Part shown: positions 32,830-43,861 of the stretch, piece by piece | How the letters are laid out: every line of letters starts with the position of its first letter | Position numbering within the stretch: the stretch's first letter is position 1 | Assembly: GCA_023548195.1 (NCBI GenBank) | Contig: JAJHZJ010000696.1 | Coordinates: 2,088,274 to 2,152,273, forward strand | DNA from: Bettongia penicillata ogilbyi | Taxonomy: Eukaryota > Chordata > Mammalia > Diprotodontia > Potoroidae | Length of the DNA: 64,000 bases | Direction: 5' to 3' | Translations under genes and position numbers: made by a program | The notes under the pieces: generated by a model | The model's database searches: none | What the model was told of the DNA's origin: nothing | What the model saw: the letters and a program-made list of their open reading frames with translations, nothing else

Positions 32830-34130
32830 CTGCCTTAATGCAGTTCAACAAACCTTGATTCGGTGCCTCCTGTTTTCAAGGCTTTGGGGTTACAAAGACA
32901 GAAATGAAACAATTCCACCCTCAAGGAACTTAAAGGGAAGACTACATGTACAACATGCACACACATGAGTATATATATGTACATGTATATATATATACAC
33001 ACATATATGTATATGTTTTTGAAAGGAATACAAGTAATTTGAGTCTGGGAGACTCTAGCTTGCTGAGAGGGGTGATCAGGAAAAGCCTCATACTGAAAGT
33101 GGTAATTTATATAAGATATGAAAAGGCTTCTACATGGTAGAGTGAATAGGGGTTTCATTCTAGGTACAGGGAATAGTCTATGTCTATGCAAAGCATGGAG
33201 ATAGGAGATGAAGGGTACTTTGCAAGCAAGAGAGTCAATTTTCTCAGACCATAGAGTGGGTGCAGGGACATGAAATATAACAAGCCTGAAAATGCAGATT
33301 GGGGCCAGGTTGTGAGGGGCTTTAATTGTCCAACAGAAATTTCTCTAAGATCTTAGGGGTAACAAGGAACCATTTAAGTTTATTAAACTGGTGTGTGTGT
33401 GTGTGTGTGCATGTGCGTGTGAAAAGGCCAGATCTGTGTTTTAGAGATGATTACTATGACAGCTCAAAGGGGAACGAACCCCAGAGAGTCATTTGAGGCA
33501 TATGGAACAGTTAGGAGCCTGTTAAAATAGTCCAAGTGAGAGGTGAGGGCAGCCCAAACTAGTGTGTTGGTTTTGTGACTAGAAGGAGAAGGATGAATGT
33601 GAAAAGAATGAAGATAGAAGCAAGGTGGTTTGGCAACTGTTTGAATATATGGGGTGAAGGAAAGTGAGGAGAAAAGGATAACACTGGGCTTATGAACTAG
33701 TGTGATTGGAAGAATGGTGGTACCCTCAGCAAAGAGAGTAAAGTTCAGATGGGGAAGTGTTTTTTGGGGAAAAAGAATACATTTTGTTTTGGACATTTTG
33801 AGTTTAAACACCTACTGGACTTCTAGTTCAAAATGTCCAATAGGCAGTTGGTGAGAGGCAAAGGTTGGGCATATAGATCTGGAAATCATCTATGTAGAGA
33901 TGAGTCCATGGGAACTGATGAGGTCATATTGGGAAAGAGCATGGGGCACACCTGGATTTAGGGGGTGCGATATGGGTGATGATCTAGGAAAGGGGACTAA
34001 GAAGAAACAGTCAGATTAGGGGACAATGTCAAAACAGTGTCATGAAAACCTAACAAGGACAGAGCATCCAGGAGAAGAAGGCAATCCACTCAAAGACAAG
34101 TCAAGAAGGATGAGGACTGAGAAGAGACTT
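32830..34130 (-). mobile_element. L2 LINE, 1.3 kb, antisense, with reverse-transcriptase remnant
   Basis: It starts with the antisense 3' end (CAACAAACCTTGATTCGGTG) and runs through GTGGGTGCAGGGACATGAAA, GGGGCCAGGTTGTGAGGGGC and GGCCAGATCTGTGTTTTAG into ORF2. The minus frame at 33811-33464 reads SSLSFTPYIQTVAKPPCFYL and later TLVWAALTSHLDYFNRLLT, the C-terminal part of the L2 reverse transcriptase. TA/CA runs at 32966-33012 and a GT run at 33392-33420 have expanded inside it. It is inactive. Confidence 0.75.
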
Positions 34131-34359
34131 TGACATGCTGGGGCACTTCCTATAAAATAGCTTGGGGCTTCAGTCTGGGAGAGTTTGAATGGGTGGGAAA
34201 CCATGTCTGGCACTTGAGGTTGGAAGTTTGACCCTGTGACTGGTGAATCACAGAGACTGTTTCTCATGGCTCATATATTCTCATGGCTGCAAGGAAAAGA
34301 TAATAAAGTAGGTTGTTATCTCATTTCTTTTTATGAGGGGGTCCATCTCTGGTTATCCT

Positions 34360-34525
34360 GATCTATATCTGGCCACTGGACCCAGATGACTCAGGAGGAG
34401 TAAGTGAGCTGGTGACTTTGCACAGCCCTTCCTCACTTAAATCCAATTCACTTGCACGTCAAGGCATCATCTTCCTGATGTCATGGTCCTCTTTGCGAAC
34501 AAACGACAAGCAACAACAGTCTTTT
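34360..34525 (+). repeat. RTE-type SINE 3' end
   Basis: GGCCACTGGACCCAGATGAC, GAGCTGGTGACTTTGCACAG, CAATTCACTTGCACGTCAAG, GATGTCATGGTCCTCTTTGC and ACAAACGACAAGCAACAACA match the RTE-derived half of the chimeric SINE at 19575. Confidence 0.75.
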
Positions 34526-34739
34526 TATAATGATCTGAAAAATACTTGATATTGTTTTAGTAGATGAGTAAAAATTATGACTAAATCGTCTTTCTTAAGC
34601 CTCTAAGTGAAATAAGAAAAAATGATATCGGTTATCCCCCTTTCTCATTTTGAGCACCAATGTATTTTTCCAACTCATCCTTGGATTCTCTAGAATAGGT
34701 GATAAGGAAATGCTGATAAGGGTTACAACCATAGATCAG

Positions 34740-34885
34740 TGTTTTGGAGGACAATTTTATGGTTATTTCACTTCTGAGTCTTCTACGAGAGAGGAACGCG
34801 ATTGAAGCAGAGATGCGCATCTACATAAACGTACCTATGCGCACGTACACATATGAGCGTATTAATCTCAAAGCGTACTCTTCTT
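34740..34885. other. AT-rich segment with many CpG dinucleotides
   Basis: CpG occurs repeatedly (TACGAG, AACGCGAT, GATGCGCATC, AACGTACC, TGCGCACGTAC, GAGCGTATT, AAGCGTAC) in otherwise AT-rich DNA. No gene seen. Confidence 0.5.
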
Positions 34886-35166
34886 TCCAACCTACTGTGC
34901 TTTCTCTTTAAACAAAGATTTAAAAGAAGAAAAAACCAGCTCAACAAAATTAATGAACACATCGACTATGCTTGAGAGCACTTGTAACATTTCACACACA
35001 CTGTTCCCCATCTCTACAATGAAGAAGCGATATTTACTGAACTCCTCTCTAGGATCAACGTTACTTACAATTTCAGTTTTGATTTTATTTCTATTTACAC
35101 TTTTTGACTCTTACTATTTCACTCTGTATCAGTTCATACAGATCATCACACACCTCTAAATTCTCT

Positions 35167-35180
35167 ACCTTCATTGTTTT
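35167..35180 (+). repeat. Target-site duplication, left copy (HAL1 copy A)
   Basis: ACCTTCATTGTTTT is identical to 37711-37724 and brackets the HAL1 element. Confidence 0.9.
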
Positions 35181-36133
35181 TTAAAAGTTAATTTATTTAT
35201 TTTTAGTTTTTGACATTCATTTCCACAAGATTTTGTGGAAATTCCAAATTTTCTTCCCATCTCCTCCCCAAGACACTATGCATTCTGATTACCCCTTCCC
35301 TTAATGTGCCTTCCCTTCTATCATACTCATCCCTTCCCTTATCCCCATCTTCTCCATTTTCCTATAGGGCAAGATGGATTTTTATACCCTATTACCTATA
35401 TTTCTTATTTCCTAGTTGCATGTAAAAACAATTTTTAACATTTGTTTTTAAAACTTTGAGTTCCAACTTTTCTCCCTTCTTCCTTCCCCACCCATCCCCA
35501 CTGAGAAGGCAAGCAATTCAGTATAGTGTAGTTATGCAAAAGACTTCCATAAAAGTCATGTGGTGAAAGACTAACTATATTTCCCTCCATCCTATCCTGC
35601 CCCGCCCTTTATTCTATTTTCTATTCTATTTGTCCTTCCTCAAAAGTGTTTACTTCTAATTGCCCCCTCCTCCCATTTGTCCTCCCTTCTATCATCTTCC
35701 CTACACCCCACTTATCCCCTTCTCCTCTACTTTCCTGTAGCGTAAGATAGATTTTCAACCAATTTGAGTGGGCATGTTATTCCCTCCTTAAGCCAAATGT
35801 GATGGAAGTAAGCTTCACTTTTTCCCCTCTCACCTCCTCCCTTTTCCTCTTCATTGAAAAAGCTTTTTATTGCCTCTTTTATCAGAGATAGTTTGCCCCA
35901 TTCCATGTTTCCCTTTCTCCTCCCAATATATTCCTCTCTCACACCTTAATTTTATTTTTTTTAGTTATTATCCCTTCTTCTGTCTATATGTATATAATCC
36001 CTCCAACTACCTAAATACTGAGAAAAGTCTCAAGAGTTACAAATATTACCTTTCCATGTAGGAATGTAAACAATTCAACTTTAGTTAGTCCCTTATGATT
36101 TCTCTTTCCTGTTTACCTTTTCATGCTTCTCTT

Positions 36134-37161
36134 GATTCTTTTGTTTGAAAGTCACATTTTCTATTCAGCTCTGATCTTTTCATCAAGAATGCTTGAAAGT
36201 CCTCTATTTCATTGAATGACCATTTTTTCTCCTACAGTATTATCCTCAGTTTTCTGGGTAGGTGATTCTTGGTTTTACTCCTAGTTCCTTTGACTTCTGG
36301 GATATCATATTTCAAGCCCTTATTTTAGAAGCTGCTAGATCTCGTGTTATCCTGATTGTATTTCCACAATACTTGAATTGTTTCTTTCTGACTGCTTGCA
36401 AAATTTTCTCCTTGACGTGGGAACTCTGGAATTTGGCTACAATATTACTAGGAGTTTTTCTTTTCAGATCTCTTTCAGGAGGTGATTGGTGGATTCTTTC
36501 AATATTTATTTTACCCTCTGGTTCTAGAATATAATGGCAATTTTCTTGGATAACTTCATGTCTAGGCTCTTTTTTGATCATGGTTTTCAGGTAGTCTTAT
36601 AATTTTTACATTGTCTCTCCTGCATCTATTTTCCAGGTCAGTTGTTTTTCCAATGAGATATTTCACATTGTCTGCTATTTTTTCATTCCTTTGGTTTTGT
36701 TTTATAATTTCTTGTTTTTTCATAAAGTTATCAGCTTTCATCTGCTCCATTCTAATCTTTAAGGAATTATTTTCTTCAGTGAGCTTTTGGATCCCCTTTT
36801 CCATCTGGTCAATTCTGCTTTTAAGGACATTCTTCTCCTCATTGGCTTTTTGGATCTTGTGTTAGTCTATTTTTTTAGTGTTATTTTCTTCAGCAGTTTT
36901 TGGGGTCTCCTTTAGCAATTAGTTGACTTATTTTTCATAATTTTCTCACAACACTCTCATTTCTCTTCCTAATTTTTGCTCTACTTCTCTTAAGTTGATT
37001 TTCAGAATCCTTTATGAGCTCTTCCATGGCCTGAGACCAATTCATATTTTTCTTGGAAGCTTTGGATGGAGGAGCTTTGACTTTGTTTTCTTCTGTTTGC
37101 ATGCTCTGGTCTTCCTAGTCACCAAAGTAAGATTGTGATTCTTTTTCTGGTGTTTGCTCAT
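36134..37161 (-). pseudogene. Decayed ORF1 of HAL1 copy A
   Basis: Its pieces align by eye with the intact ORF1 at 44903-46006: LTEENNSLKIRMEQMK and KTTDLENRCRRDNVKIIRLP in one frame (36804-36562), then SFQS-like text with FQSSHVKEKILQAVRKKQFK in another (36581-36312). Frameshifts separate them, a stop lies at the coiled-coil/spacer side, and the stop codon equivalent to 44903 is mutated. It cannot make an intact protein. Confidence 0.8.
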
Positions 37162-37691
37162 TTCCCCAGCCATTTAATTGACTTTTGAGCTGTTTGTCAA
37201 GGTAGTTCTTACTTCCAGTGGGGGTGGGAAGGTGTACTGTCAGCTGCTCAATTCCTCCACAATCTGTGGGCTCCAGAAGCAGTGACTGAAGCTGGCCCTG
37301 TTGCTGCTGTGACTGCCTCAGGTTCCCCTGTGTCCTCAGCTGTCCTGGGGCCAGACCACTCCACTCTCCTGAACTGGTCCCACAGGCTTTTCCCACTGAC
37401 CATGACCATGGTAATGAAATCTGGAAACCAGCACAGGTGTGAGAGATTCAGTCTCCCCATGGCCTGCTCGTGTCCCCTCTCTCCACTTGCAGCCTACACT
37501 GGACTGTGCCCTGCCCCCAGCATGGTAAGATAGACACTTTCCTGTGACCTTCAAGACTGTCTTGGGGTAGAGATTTGCTTCACTCCATCATTCTGTGGGT
37601 TCTACAACTCCAGAATTGGTTTAGAGACATTTTTTTATAGGTATTTGGCTCGTCTTGGTGGAGCTCTCTAGAAAGTCTATGCTGTTATTTG

Positions 37692-37702
37692 GCCATCTTG
37701 GC
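37692..37702 (-). promoter_or_regulatory. YY1-like site and GC box at the HAL1 copy A 5' end
   Basis: The minus strand starts AGGGCGGAGCCAAGATGGCC. GCCAAGATGGC is a canonical YY1 site and GGGCGG an Sp1 box. Human L1 has a YY1 site in the same place, where it sets the transcription start. Confidence 0.6.
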
Positions 37703-37710
37703 TCCGCCCT

Positions 37711-37724
37711 ACCTTCATTGTTTT
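37711..37724 (+). repeat. Target-site duplication, right copy (HAL1 copy A)
   Basis: Identical to 35167-35180. Confidence 0.9.
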
Positions 37725-38449
37725 ATACAATGCAATGATATTCAAAATTATATTAACGTACTACAGTTTGTTTAGACATTCCCCTAACTACTTTTTTTCC
37801 AGCTCATTTCTACCACAAAAAGTGCTGCCATGATTATTTTGGTATATGGGGCCTTTTATTTCATCTTGGACTTCCTTGAGGAGATATGCCTAACTGTGGG
37901 ATCTCTGTTTTCATTTTAATTACTTTCTTCATGTGGTTTCAAATTGTTTTCCAAAATAGTTGGGTCAAGTTGATCCACTAACAATATATTAATGTGCTTC
38001 TCTTCCCACAACCCCGTCAACATGAGCTATTCCCATCTTTGCTCATCTTCCCCCATTAGCCTGGAGTGTAGTGAATTCTTAGAATTGTTTGATGTGTATT
38101 TCTCTTACTAGTAGGGATTTGGAATAGTCTTTTATACATTTGTCAATTGGTTATAATTCTTTTGAAAACTATTGATAATAAATGCTTATGTAATTGATGA
38201 ACTAAATTGAATTAAATTAACTATCCACATTCATTGGGGGATGGCTTTTGTTCATAATTCTTGTGTTAATTTCTTTTTTCAGAGATATTTCATGCAAAGA
38301 TTCCCCCTCTGCCATTACCCATTTCCTTTCTTATCCTAGCTCTTGATTTTGTTCTGCAATTTAAAAAAAAATTTGTGTATTCAGAATTTCATCAAAATCA
38401 GAATTTTTTATGTGTCTCCCCCAATTTAGTTAGGAATTTTCCCCTTATC

Positions 38450-38985
38450 AGTGCCTATCAACTGGGGAATGACTGAACAAATTGTGATATATGAGTGGAA
38501 TGGAATGCTGTTGTGAAATAAGAAATGACAAGCAGGTGAATTTCAGAAAAAACAGGGCTCATATGAATTGATGCAAAATGCAATGAGCAGAACCAGGAGA
38601 ACATTGTACACAGTACCAGCAACATTGTGTGATGACCAACTATGAATAACTTCGTTCTTCTCAACAATGCAATGATCCAAGGCTCACGATAAAAAATGCT
38701 ATCCACAGCAAGAGTCTGTACTGATGGAGTCAATGCAGATAGAAGCATACTACTTGCACTTTATTTTTTTGTTTTTTTTTCTTTTTGTCTATTTCTTCTT
38801 TCACAACATGACTAATATGGAAGTATGTTTTATATGATTGCATATATATAACCTTTATCTAATTGCTTACTGTCTTAGGAAGAGAGGAGGGGAAACAGGG
38901 AGAAAAACTTGGAACTCAAATTTTATAAAAATGAATATTAAAATTATCTTTACATATAATTGGAAAAGAAGAGTATTAAAAATAA
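38450..38985 (+). mobile_element. L1 3' end, sense, inserted into the older L1
   Basis: Sense L1 3' UTR: AACTGGGGAATGACTGAACA, GAGCAGAACCAGGAGAACAT, CAATGATCCAAGG, CATGACTAATATGGAAGTAT and TTGGAACTCAAATTTTATAA. Both flanks carry TTTCCCC(C)TTATC (about 38438-38449 and 38987-38998), a target-site duplication with one length difference. It is 5'-truncated. Confidence 0.8.
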
Positions 38986-40029
38986 TTTCCCCCTTATCTA
39001 TAGCTGTGAAAGATACATATTCATTTTTCTCTATTTAAAAAATGATGTGACATTTATATATTAATCATTTATAAGGAATCTATATTATATAGTTTGAAAT
39101 GCTACTCCAAGGCTTTTTTCTTATAAATTGCTTTTCCATTTTTTCTGTGAGTCATTATCAAATAGGGAGATATTAAAATAGTTTGTATGCTCACATTTAT
39201 TAAACACCGGGTTATTAATTTTGATTTTTTCTGATTCTTATTTATCTAGTCTGTTCCAATGATTCCTTTTCATTTAATTTGATTTCTTAAACCTATTCCA
39301 ATAGTTTTCTCAATTACTGATTTATAGTATAATTTGAAGCCTGGCAGTTTTGATTCCCTTTCATAATTGCTTTTTCCCCCATTATCTTCTAGAGATTGTA
39401 GGCCTTTTATTCCTTCAAAGGAAGTATGATTGGGTCTGGCTCTATAAAATATCCCCTTGTCAGTATGATGGGTGTAGTACTAAATCTACAAATTATTTTA
39501 ATTAGTAGCATCATTTTTATTATACTTGTGAAGCCCAATCATGAGCAATGAATATTTCTTCAATTAATTGTCATTCTTGACACCCTGGAGAAACCTCCAC
39601 TTTGAAGTCCTGCTTTCCTCATTGGCTGTGACCATATCCCTATTTTGGGGGAGGCCTTGCTTCACTTCAGTCATAACTTAGCTTTCCAGGTGCGTTTTTT
39701 CCTCATCCTCCTCTCCAACCACATCAAGAATCTGCAGAGCCTCCTTCCCCGAGTAGTGACTAGTGACTGCCTTCCCAGACCATCATTTCAGAAAGAGTCC
39801 CAGTCATGTTCCACTTTACACATGATTTGAACCCCTGGACTTCATCATTTTCTCCTCACAGCTATCATTCTCCCTACCTCTTCCTACTTTTCAACTCCTC
39901 TCTATATTTTCTTCTATCATTTGGTTATAAGCTCTCTGAGCGAGAACTGTCCTTTTTATCGTATTTGAATGCCTACTCCAAATCACACTGCTAAGTGCAT
40001 TGTAAATGCTTAATCATTTTTCATTTCTT

Positions 40030-40120
40030 CATTTATCCATCCATCCATCCATCCATCCATCCATCCATCCATCCATCCATCCATTCATTCATTCATTCAT
40101 TCATTCATTCATTCATTCAT
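40030..40120. repeat. (CATC)n / (CATT)n microsatellite
   Basis: Pure CATC units pass into pure CATT units, following a LINE-type 3' end (AATGCTTAATCATT). Confidence 0.95.
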
Positions 40121-40384
40121 ATGTTTTGAGTGTGCCTTGGTAGATGGATTACTAGAAATTTTATGCACTTTATTTTTATTTTGAATGGGATTTTCCATTA
40201 TATTATCTTCTCCTGAATTTTATCATTTCTATACAAGGTACCACAAATGTTTTGATTCAGATAGTTTAAAGTAGCACTAAGACTTTTGGGACACATATAG
40301 AAATGCTGTCATTTCTATGATTTCTCCTGGATTTTGCAATTGCTGTATGTAAATTCTGATGATTTGTTTACATTTATTTTGTAT

Positions 40385-40630
40385 GAACAGCTAGATAGCA
40401 CAGTGGATAGAGTGCTTGGTCTAGAGTCAGGAAGACTTGAGTTCAAATCTGATCTCAAACACTTAGTAACTGTATGACCCTGGACCAATCACTTCACCTT
40501 ATTTGCTTCAGTTTCTTCATTTGTAAAATGAGCTGGAGGAGGAAATAGGAAACCACTCCAATATTTTTGCCGAGAAAATCCAGATGAGGTCATGAACAGT
40601 CGGACGCAACTAAAATGACTAAACAACAGC
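40385..40630 (+). repeat. Full-length tRNA-derived SINE
   Basis: ACAGCTAGATAGCACAGTGG, GAGTCAGGAAGACTTGAGTT, CTGGACCAATCACTTCACCT, GCCGAGAAAATCCAGATGAG and CATGAACAGTCGGACGCAAC. Confidence 0.88.
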
Positions 40631-41269
40631 TTTATATAATTTTTAAGAAAAGTTATTGTCTCATTAAGTTTCTCTGTGGTTTTAAAAGTAAGCCACTATG
40701 TTAAATGCAAACAGCATAATTTTATCAGTATGCATTTAATTTTCCTCTTGTCATACTGCTACTGCTAGTATAATTGGTTTTGGTTGTATTTGCATAACAT
40801 GATGAATTATATTAACTGTTTTTCTACTGCTGAGCCATCTTTGCATATCTGGTATAAATCCAACATGGTCATAGTGAATAATGTTTGAATGCATTTTTAC
40901 AATCTTTTATTGCTAGGATTTCCTTTACAAGTTTTCATCAACATTAATTTATATATTGGTGTCTTGCTCTTTTTCTTTGCTTCAGCCCTCCCTGATTTTA
41001 GTATTAGGAGTATATTTACCTCAAAAAAAAAGAGAGAGCTTGATAGAATGTTTTCTTTTTCAATTTTTGAGATTAATTCTTTTGTAGCATAGGAATGAAT
41101 TGATTTTAAATATTTGATAATTTTTTTATAAATCCATCTAGACTATATTTTTTCCTCTTTTGGTAGTCCATTTATGTCTTGTTTAATTTCATTTTCCAAT
41201 ATTGGGTTAAGAACTTTATTTCATCTCCTATTAAGGTATTTTACATTTTTGTAGGGACTTAATTTTTGA

Positions 41270-41590
41270 AGAGGTACTGATTGGAACATTTCTCAAGGAA
41301 AGTAACTCACTAATTGAAGGAACTGATGGTACTTAGCCAGGATAGGCTGTATTCAAATTCTTGAAGGGGTGTCATGTGGAAGAGAAATTATATTTGTTCT
41401 ATGTAGCCTAGAGGAAAGAATCATGTATAATGAGTGTGGAAGTTGAAGGAAGGCTTTGACTTGATTTAAGAAAACTTATTTTTAAACAATCATCTATCTA
41501 TATCCAAGAATGGATTGTACTTTAGAGGAGATGAAAGAGTCAGAAAGTCAGGCATATTCATGCCAAGAGTAGGTAAAGCCCTGTGGTCCA
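41270..41590. other. Unclassified stretch
   Basis: No gene or nameable repeat seen. Confidence 0.4.
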
Positions 41591-41594
41591 TAGG

Positions 41595-41760
41595 CACATC
41601 AATCTAGAGGTAGAAGGACTTTGGAGACACAATAGTCTAACTTCTTTGTTTTATAGATGAGGAAACTGAAGATCAGAGGGAACAGGACTTGTTCATGGTA
41701 GTAAGCATTTTGGTAGGATTTGAATCCTAATTTCATTGTCAGGATTCTTTCTACTTTGTC
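41595..41760 (-). repeat. MIR-like SINE, antisense
   Basis: CAATCTAGAGGTAGAAGGAC, GATGAGGAAACTGAAGATCA and GGTAGGATTTGAATCCTAAT. Confidence 0.65.
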
Positions 41761-41764
41761 ATTG

Positions 41765-41890
41765 AGGCTGGTGACTTGCACAGCCTTCCCTCACTCAAAA
41801 CAAAGTCAAGCGCAAGTCATGTCATTATTTCTCTGATGCTATGGTCTTCTTTGGCAACAAAGGATGAACACACACACACACACACACACA
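41765..41890 (+). repeat. RTE-type SINE 3' end with (CA)n
   Basis: GGCTGGTGACTTGCACAGCC, CAAAACAAAGTCAAGCGCAA, GTCATGTCATTATTTCTCTG and TCTTCTTTGGCAACAAAGGA, then a CA run at 41868-41890. Confidence 0.8.
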
Positions 41891-42074
41891 ATGTCTCCCA
41901 GGACCACTTAAGAAGGTGATGGGATTCCCATCATTCACAGTTTTCACATTGATTGTGTGAAACCAACCAAGGGATGGTTTAATGAGATTTTTATTCACAT
42001 GTAGGTTGGGTTGCATTCCTAGTTTTCTCCAATTTTCCTAGCATCCTTCTATTACATTCATTGATTTATTTTTT

Positions 42075-42320
42075 GTTGTTATTCATCTTTTGTCCTTGAA
42101 GAAGGCCAGTTATATCAAGAGGGTGATATCTTGACTTGCAAGTGAATTAGATTTAAGAGAGGCAGGGCTGTGCAAAGTCATCAGCCTCATTGTCTCCTCC
42201 AGAGTTATCAGAATCCTATGGTGAGACACAGGTCAAGATGACTGTTGATGGCCCTGGATGTAGTGGAAGACCTTGGCCTTTTTAAGCTAAGGTCTTTTCC
42301 CCAGGGCTCAGTTTGTCTGA
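42075..42320 (-). repeat. RTE-type SINE, antisense
   Basis: TTCATCTTTTGTCCTTGAAG, GATATCTTGACTTGCAAGTG, GAGAGGCAGGGCTGTGCAAA and CCTCCAGAGTTATCAGAATC, the complement of the RTE-derived half seen at 34360. Confidence 0.75.
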
Positions 42321-42514
42321 GGCAACACGCATTCAGTGATTAAAGGCTAGGTAAGAACTGAAGCAAAAGATGGCTAGTTTGCCTTTATAAAAGAATCAGT
42401 GTGGGAGAGGGAAGACCCTCAGAATTTCTGACCAGAACAGAAAACAATTGCTATTTACACTCACTCTGAGCCATCAAAACTCAAACAGTGAGCAAATGGG
42501 GCTTGGGCTGGGAT

Positions 42515-42890
42515 CTATTATTAGCCAATAGAATTGGAAAGAATCCTAGAGATTATCTAGTCCAAGCTCATCCTTCCACAGAAGACATCTTCAAGTATAT
42601 AAAGGATGGTGAAGTAGACAAATTATCTTCTTTGTTTTGTTCAGCCACCAGAGGGCAGAACCAGAAACAACAGGTAGAATCACAACAGAGGCAATTTTAA
42701 TTTTGATGTCAGGGAAAACTTTGTTGTACCAAAGTGGAAGGACAGCCTCAAAAGGTGGTGAGCTTCCCTTCCTTGGAGGTCATCAAACTTGGACTGACTG
42801 CCCATTTCTTCGGCTTGCTGGGGTGGGGATTTCTTTTACGTAATATTTCAACTAGAAGAGGAATTTTCCAGTTGTCAAATTCTATGAGGC
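42515..42890 (+). repeat. CR1/L3-type LINE 3' end
   Basis: AGAGATTATCTAGTCCAAGC and CAAAAGGTGGTGAGCTTCCC, CTTGGAGGTCATCAAACTTG followed by GACTGACTGCCCATTTCTT follow the CR1/L3 3' end consensus. Confidence 0.6.
42643..42657 (+). promoter_or_regulatory. CTCF-like motif
   Basis: GCCACCAGAGGGCAG on the plus strand is a strong match to the CTCF core. Confidence 0.45.
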
Positions 42891-43253
42891 CCAGAGAAGA
42901 AAAGAAAAAGGATGCAAAGCTTGTTCGTGCCAGAGTTGAGGTTTGTGGTCAGTTATTTCTGATTCTAAATTCAATCCCCTTTCTACTGCATGAGGCAATG
43001 CATTATTCTTTTTGCTGGATATTCATTTGTGAAACATTTACTCTATTTGCAAATAGTTAACAAAGACAAGTGACCACTGGTATTGGTAGACTGTTCATTC
43101 ATAATTTTCTTCCACAAATGAGAAATTGTGCAGGAAAATTTGTGTAAGGAATGTACTCAGAGAAATAGATATCAGGAAAAATAAATGGGTCAATCATGAA
43201 TTTATACCATTAATACCATGTATTAAATTGTAATAAACGAATAAATGTATTAA

Positions 43254-43255
43254 CG

Positions 43256-43310
<55 letters not shown>

Positions 43311-43312
43311 AT
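43254..43312. repeat. (ATCT)n microsatellite
   Basis: An almost pure ATCT array of about 14 units, ending ATATATAT. Confidence 0.95.
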
Positions 43313-43314
43313 AT

Positions 43315-43480
43315 ATCACCTTAAAGTTTGCAAAGCATTTTGCAGATATTACATCACTTTATCCTCACAACAATTTGGGGGGAGGGAATAGATAAATAGA
43401 TACTATTATTATATCTCTTTTACATTTGAGGAAATTGAGGCTGAGAGAGATTAGGTGGCTTGCCCAGGTGATAGAAATCT
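43315..43480 (-). repeat. MIR-like SINE, antisense
   Basis: ACCTTAAAGTTTGCAAAGCA, ACATTTGAGGAAATTGAGGC and GATTAGGTGGCTTGCCCAGG. Confidence 0.75.
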
Positions 43481-43847
43481 AATGTATAGCCCTTGTATTT
43501 CACTGTTATCCAAGTAATGTCAAGAGAACTACAGTAAGCATCTCCACACCCCTGACACATTGGGTGATGCATCTTTAGTGGACCTATAGGGAGGACAAGG
43601 AGAGCAGTCCTACATTATAGGCAGGTTCCTCCAGATATTTCCAGAGGTCACAATGTCAATGTCAATGAGGTCACAGACTCACTGAGGTAAGAAAGTCGCT
43701 TCCATCTACTTGTAGCAAATTGTTATTGGCTTCCCAAGTAAATTACTGGGGTCTTCTCCTTTAAGGCAACTCAGGGAAGCTTCACTTTGGGACACAAGGG
43801 AGAAGGAAAGAGAAAGAGCTCTCTGAGGAGAGCCTAATGTTTTTAGG

Positions 43848-43861
43848 TAGATACTACTTTT
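43848..43861 (+). repeat. Target-site duplication, left copy (HAL1 copy B)
   Basis: TAGATACTACTTTT differs at one base from 46771-46784. Confidence 0.88.

Larger units (their letters stand above)
35181..37710 (-). mobile_element. HAL1 (half-L1) element, copy A, full length but decayed
   Basis: The 2.5-kb unit is bounded by an exact 14-bp target-site duplication. Read on the minus strand it begins GGGCGGAGCCAAGATGGCC, continues through about 0.5 kb of 5' UTR, a decayed ORF1 (37161-36134), a pyrimidine-rich (plus strand) spacer and a 3' UTR ending near 35190 in an A-rich tail. No ORF2 lies between ORF1 and the 3' UTR. HAL1 elements are known from opossum and other mammals as L1 derivatives encoding only ORF1. 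This copy inserted into an older L1 in the same orientation. Confidence 0.8.
34955..41265 (-). mobile_element. Old L1 (3' UTR plus part of ORF2), antisense, broken by later insertions
   Basis: L1 text runs antisense through 34955-35180 (TATCAGTTCATACAGATCAT), resumes at 37711-38449 (ATGCAATGATATTC, AAAAAGTGCTGCCATGATTA, TTGTTTTCCAAAATAGTTGG), then 39000-39560 and 40120-41260 in ORF2 (TCTGGTATAAATCCAACATG, CTTTTGGTAGTCCATTTATG). It is interrupted by a HAL1 (35181-37710), a sense L1 3' end (38450-38985), an L2-like 3' end with microsatellite (about 39570-40120) and a SINE (40385-40625). No usable open frame remains. Whether all segments were one insertion is inferred from order and strand. Confidence 0.65.
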
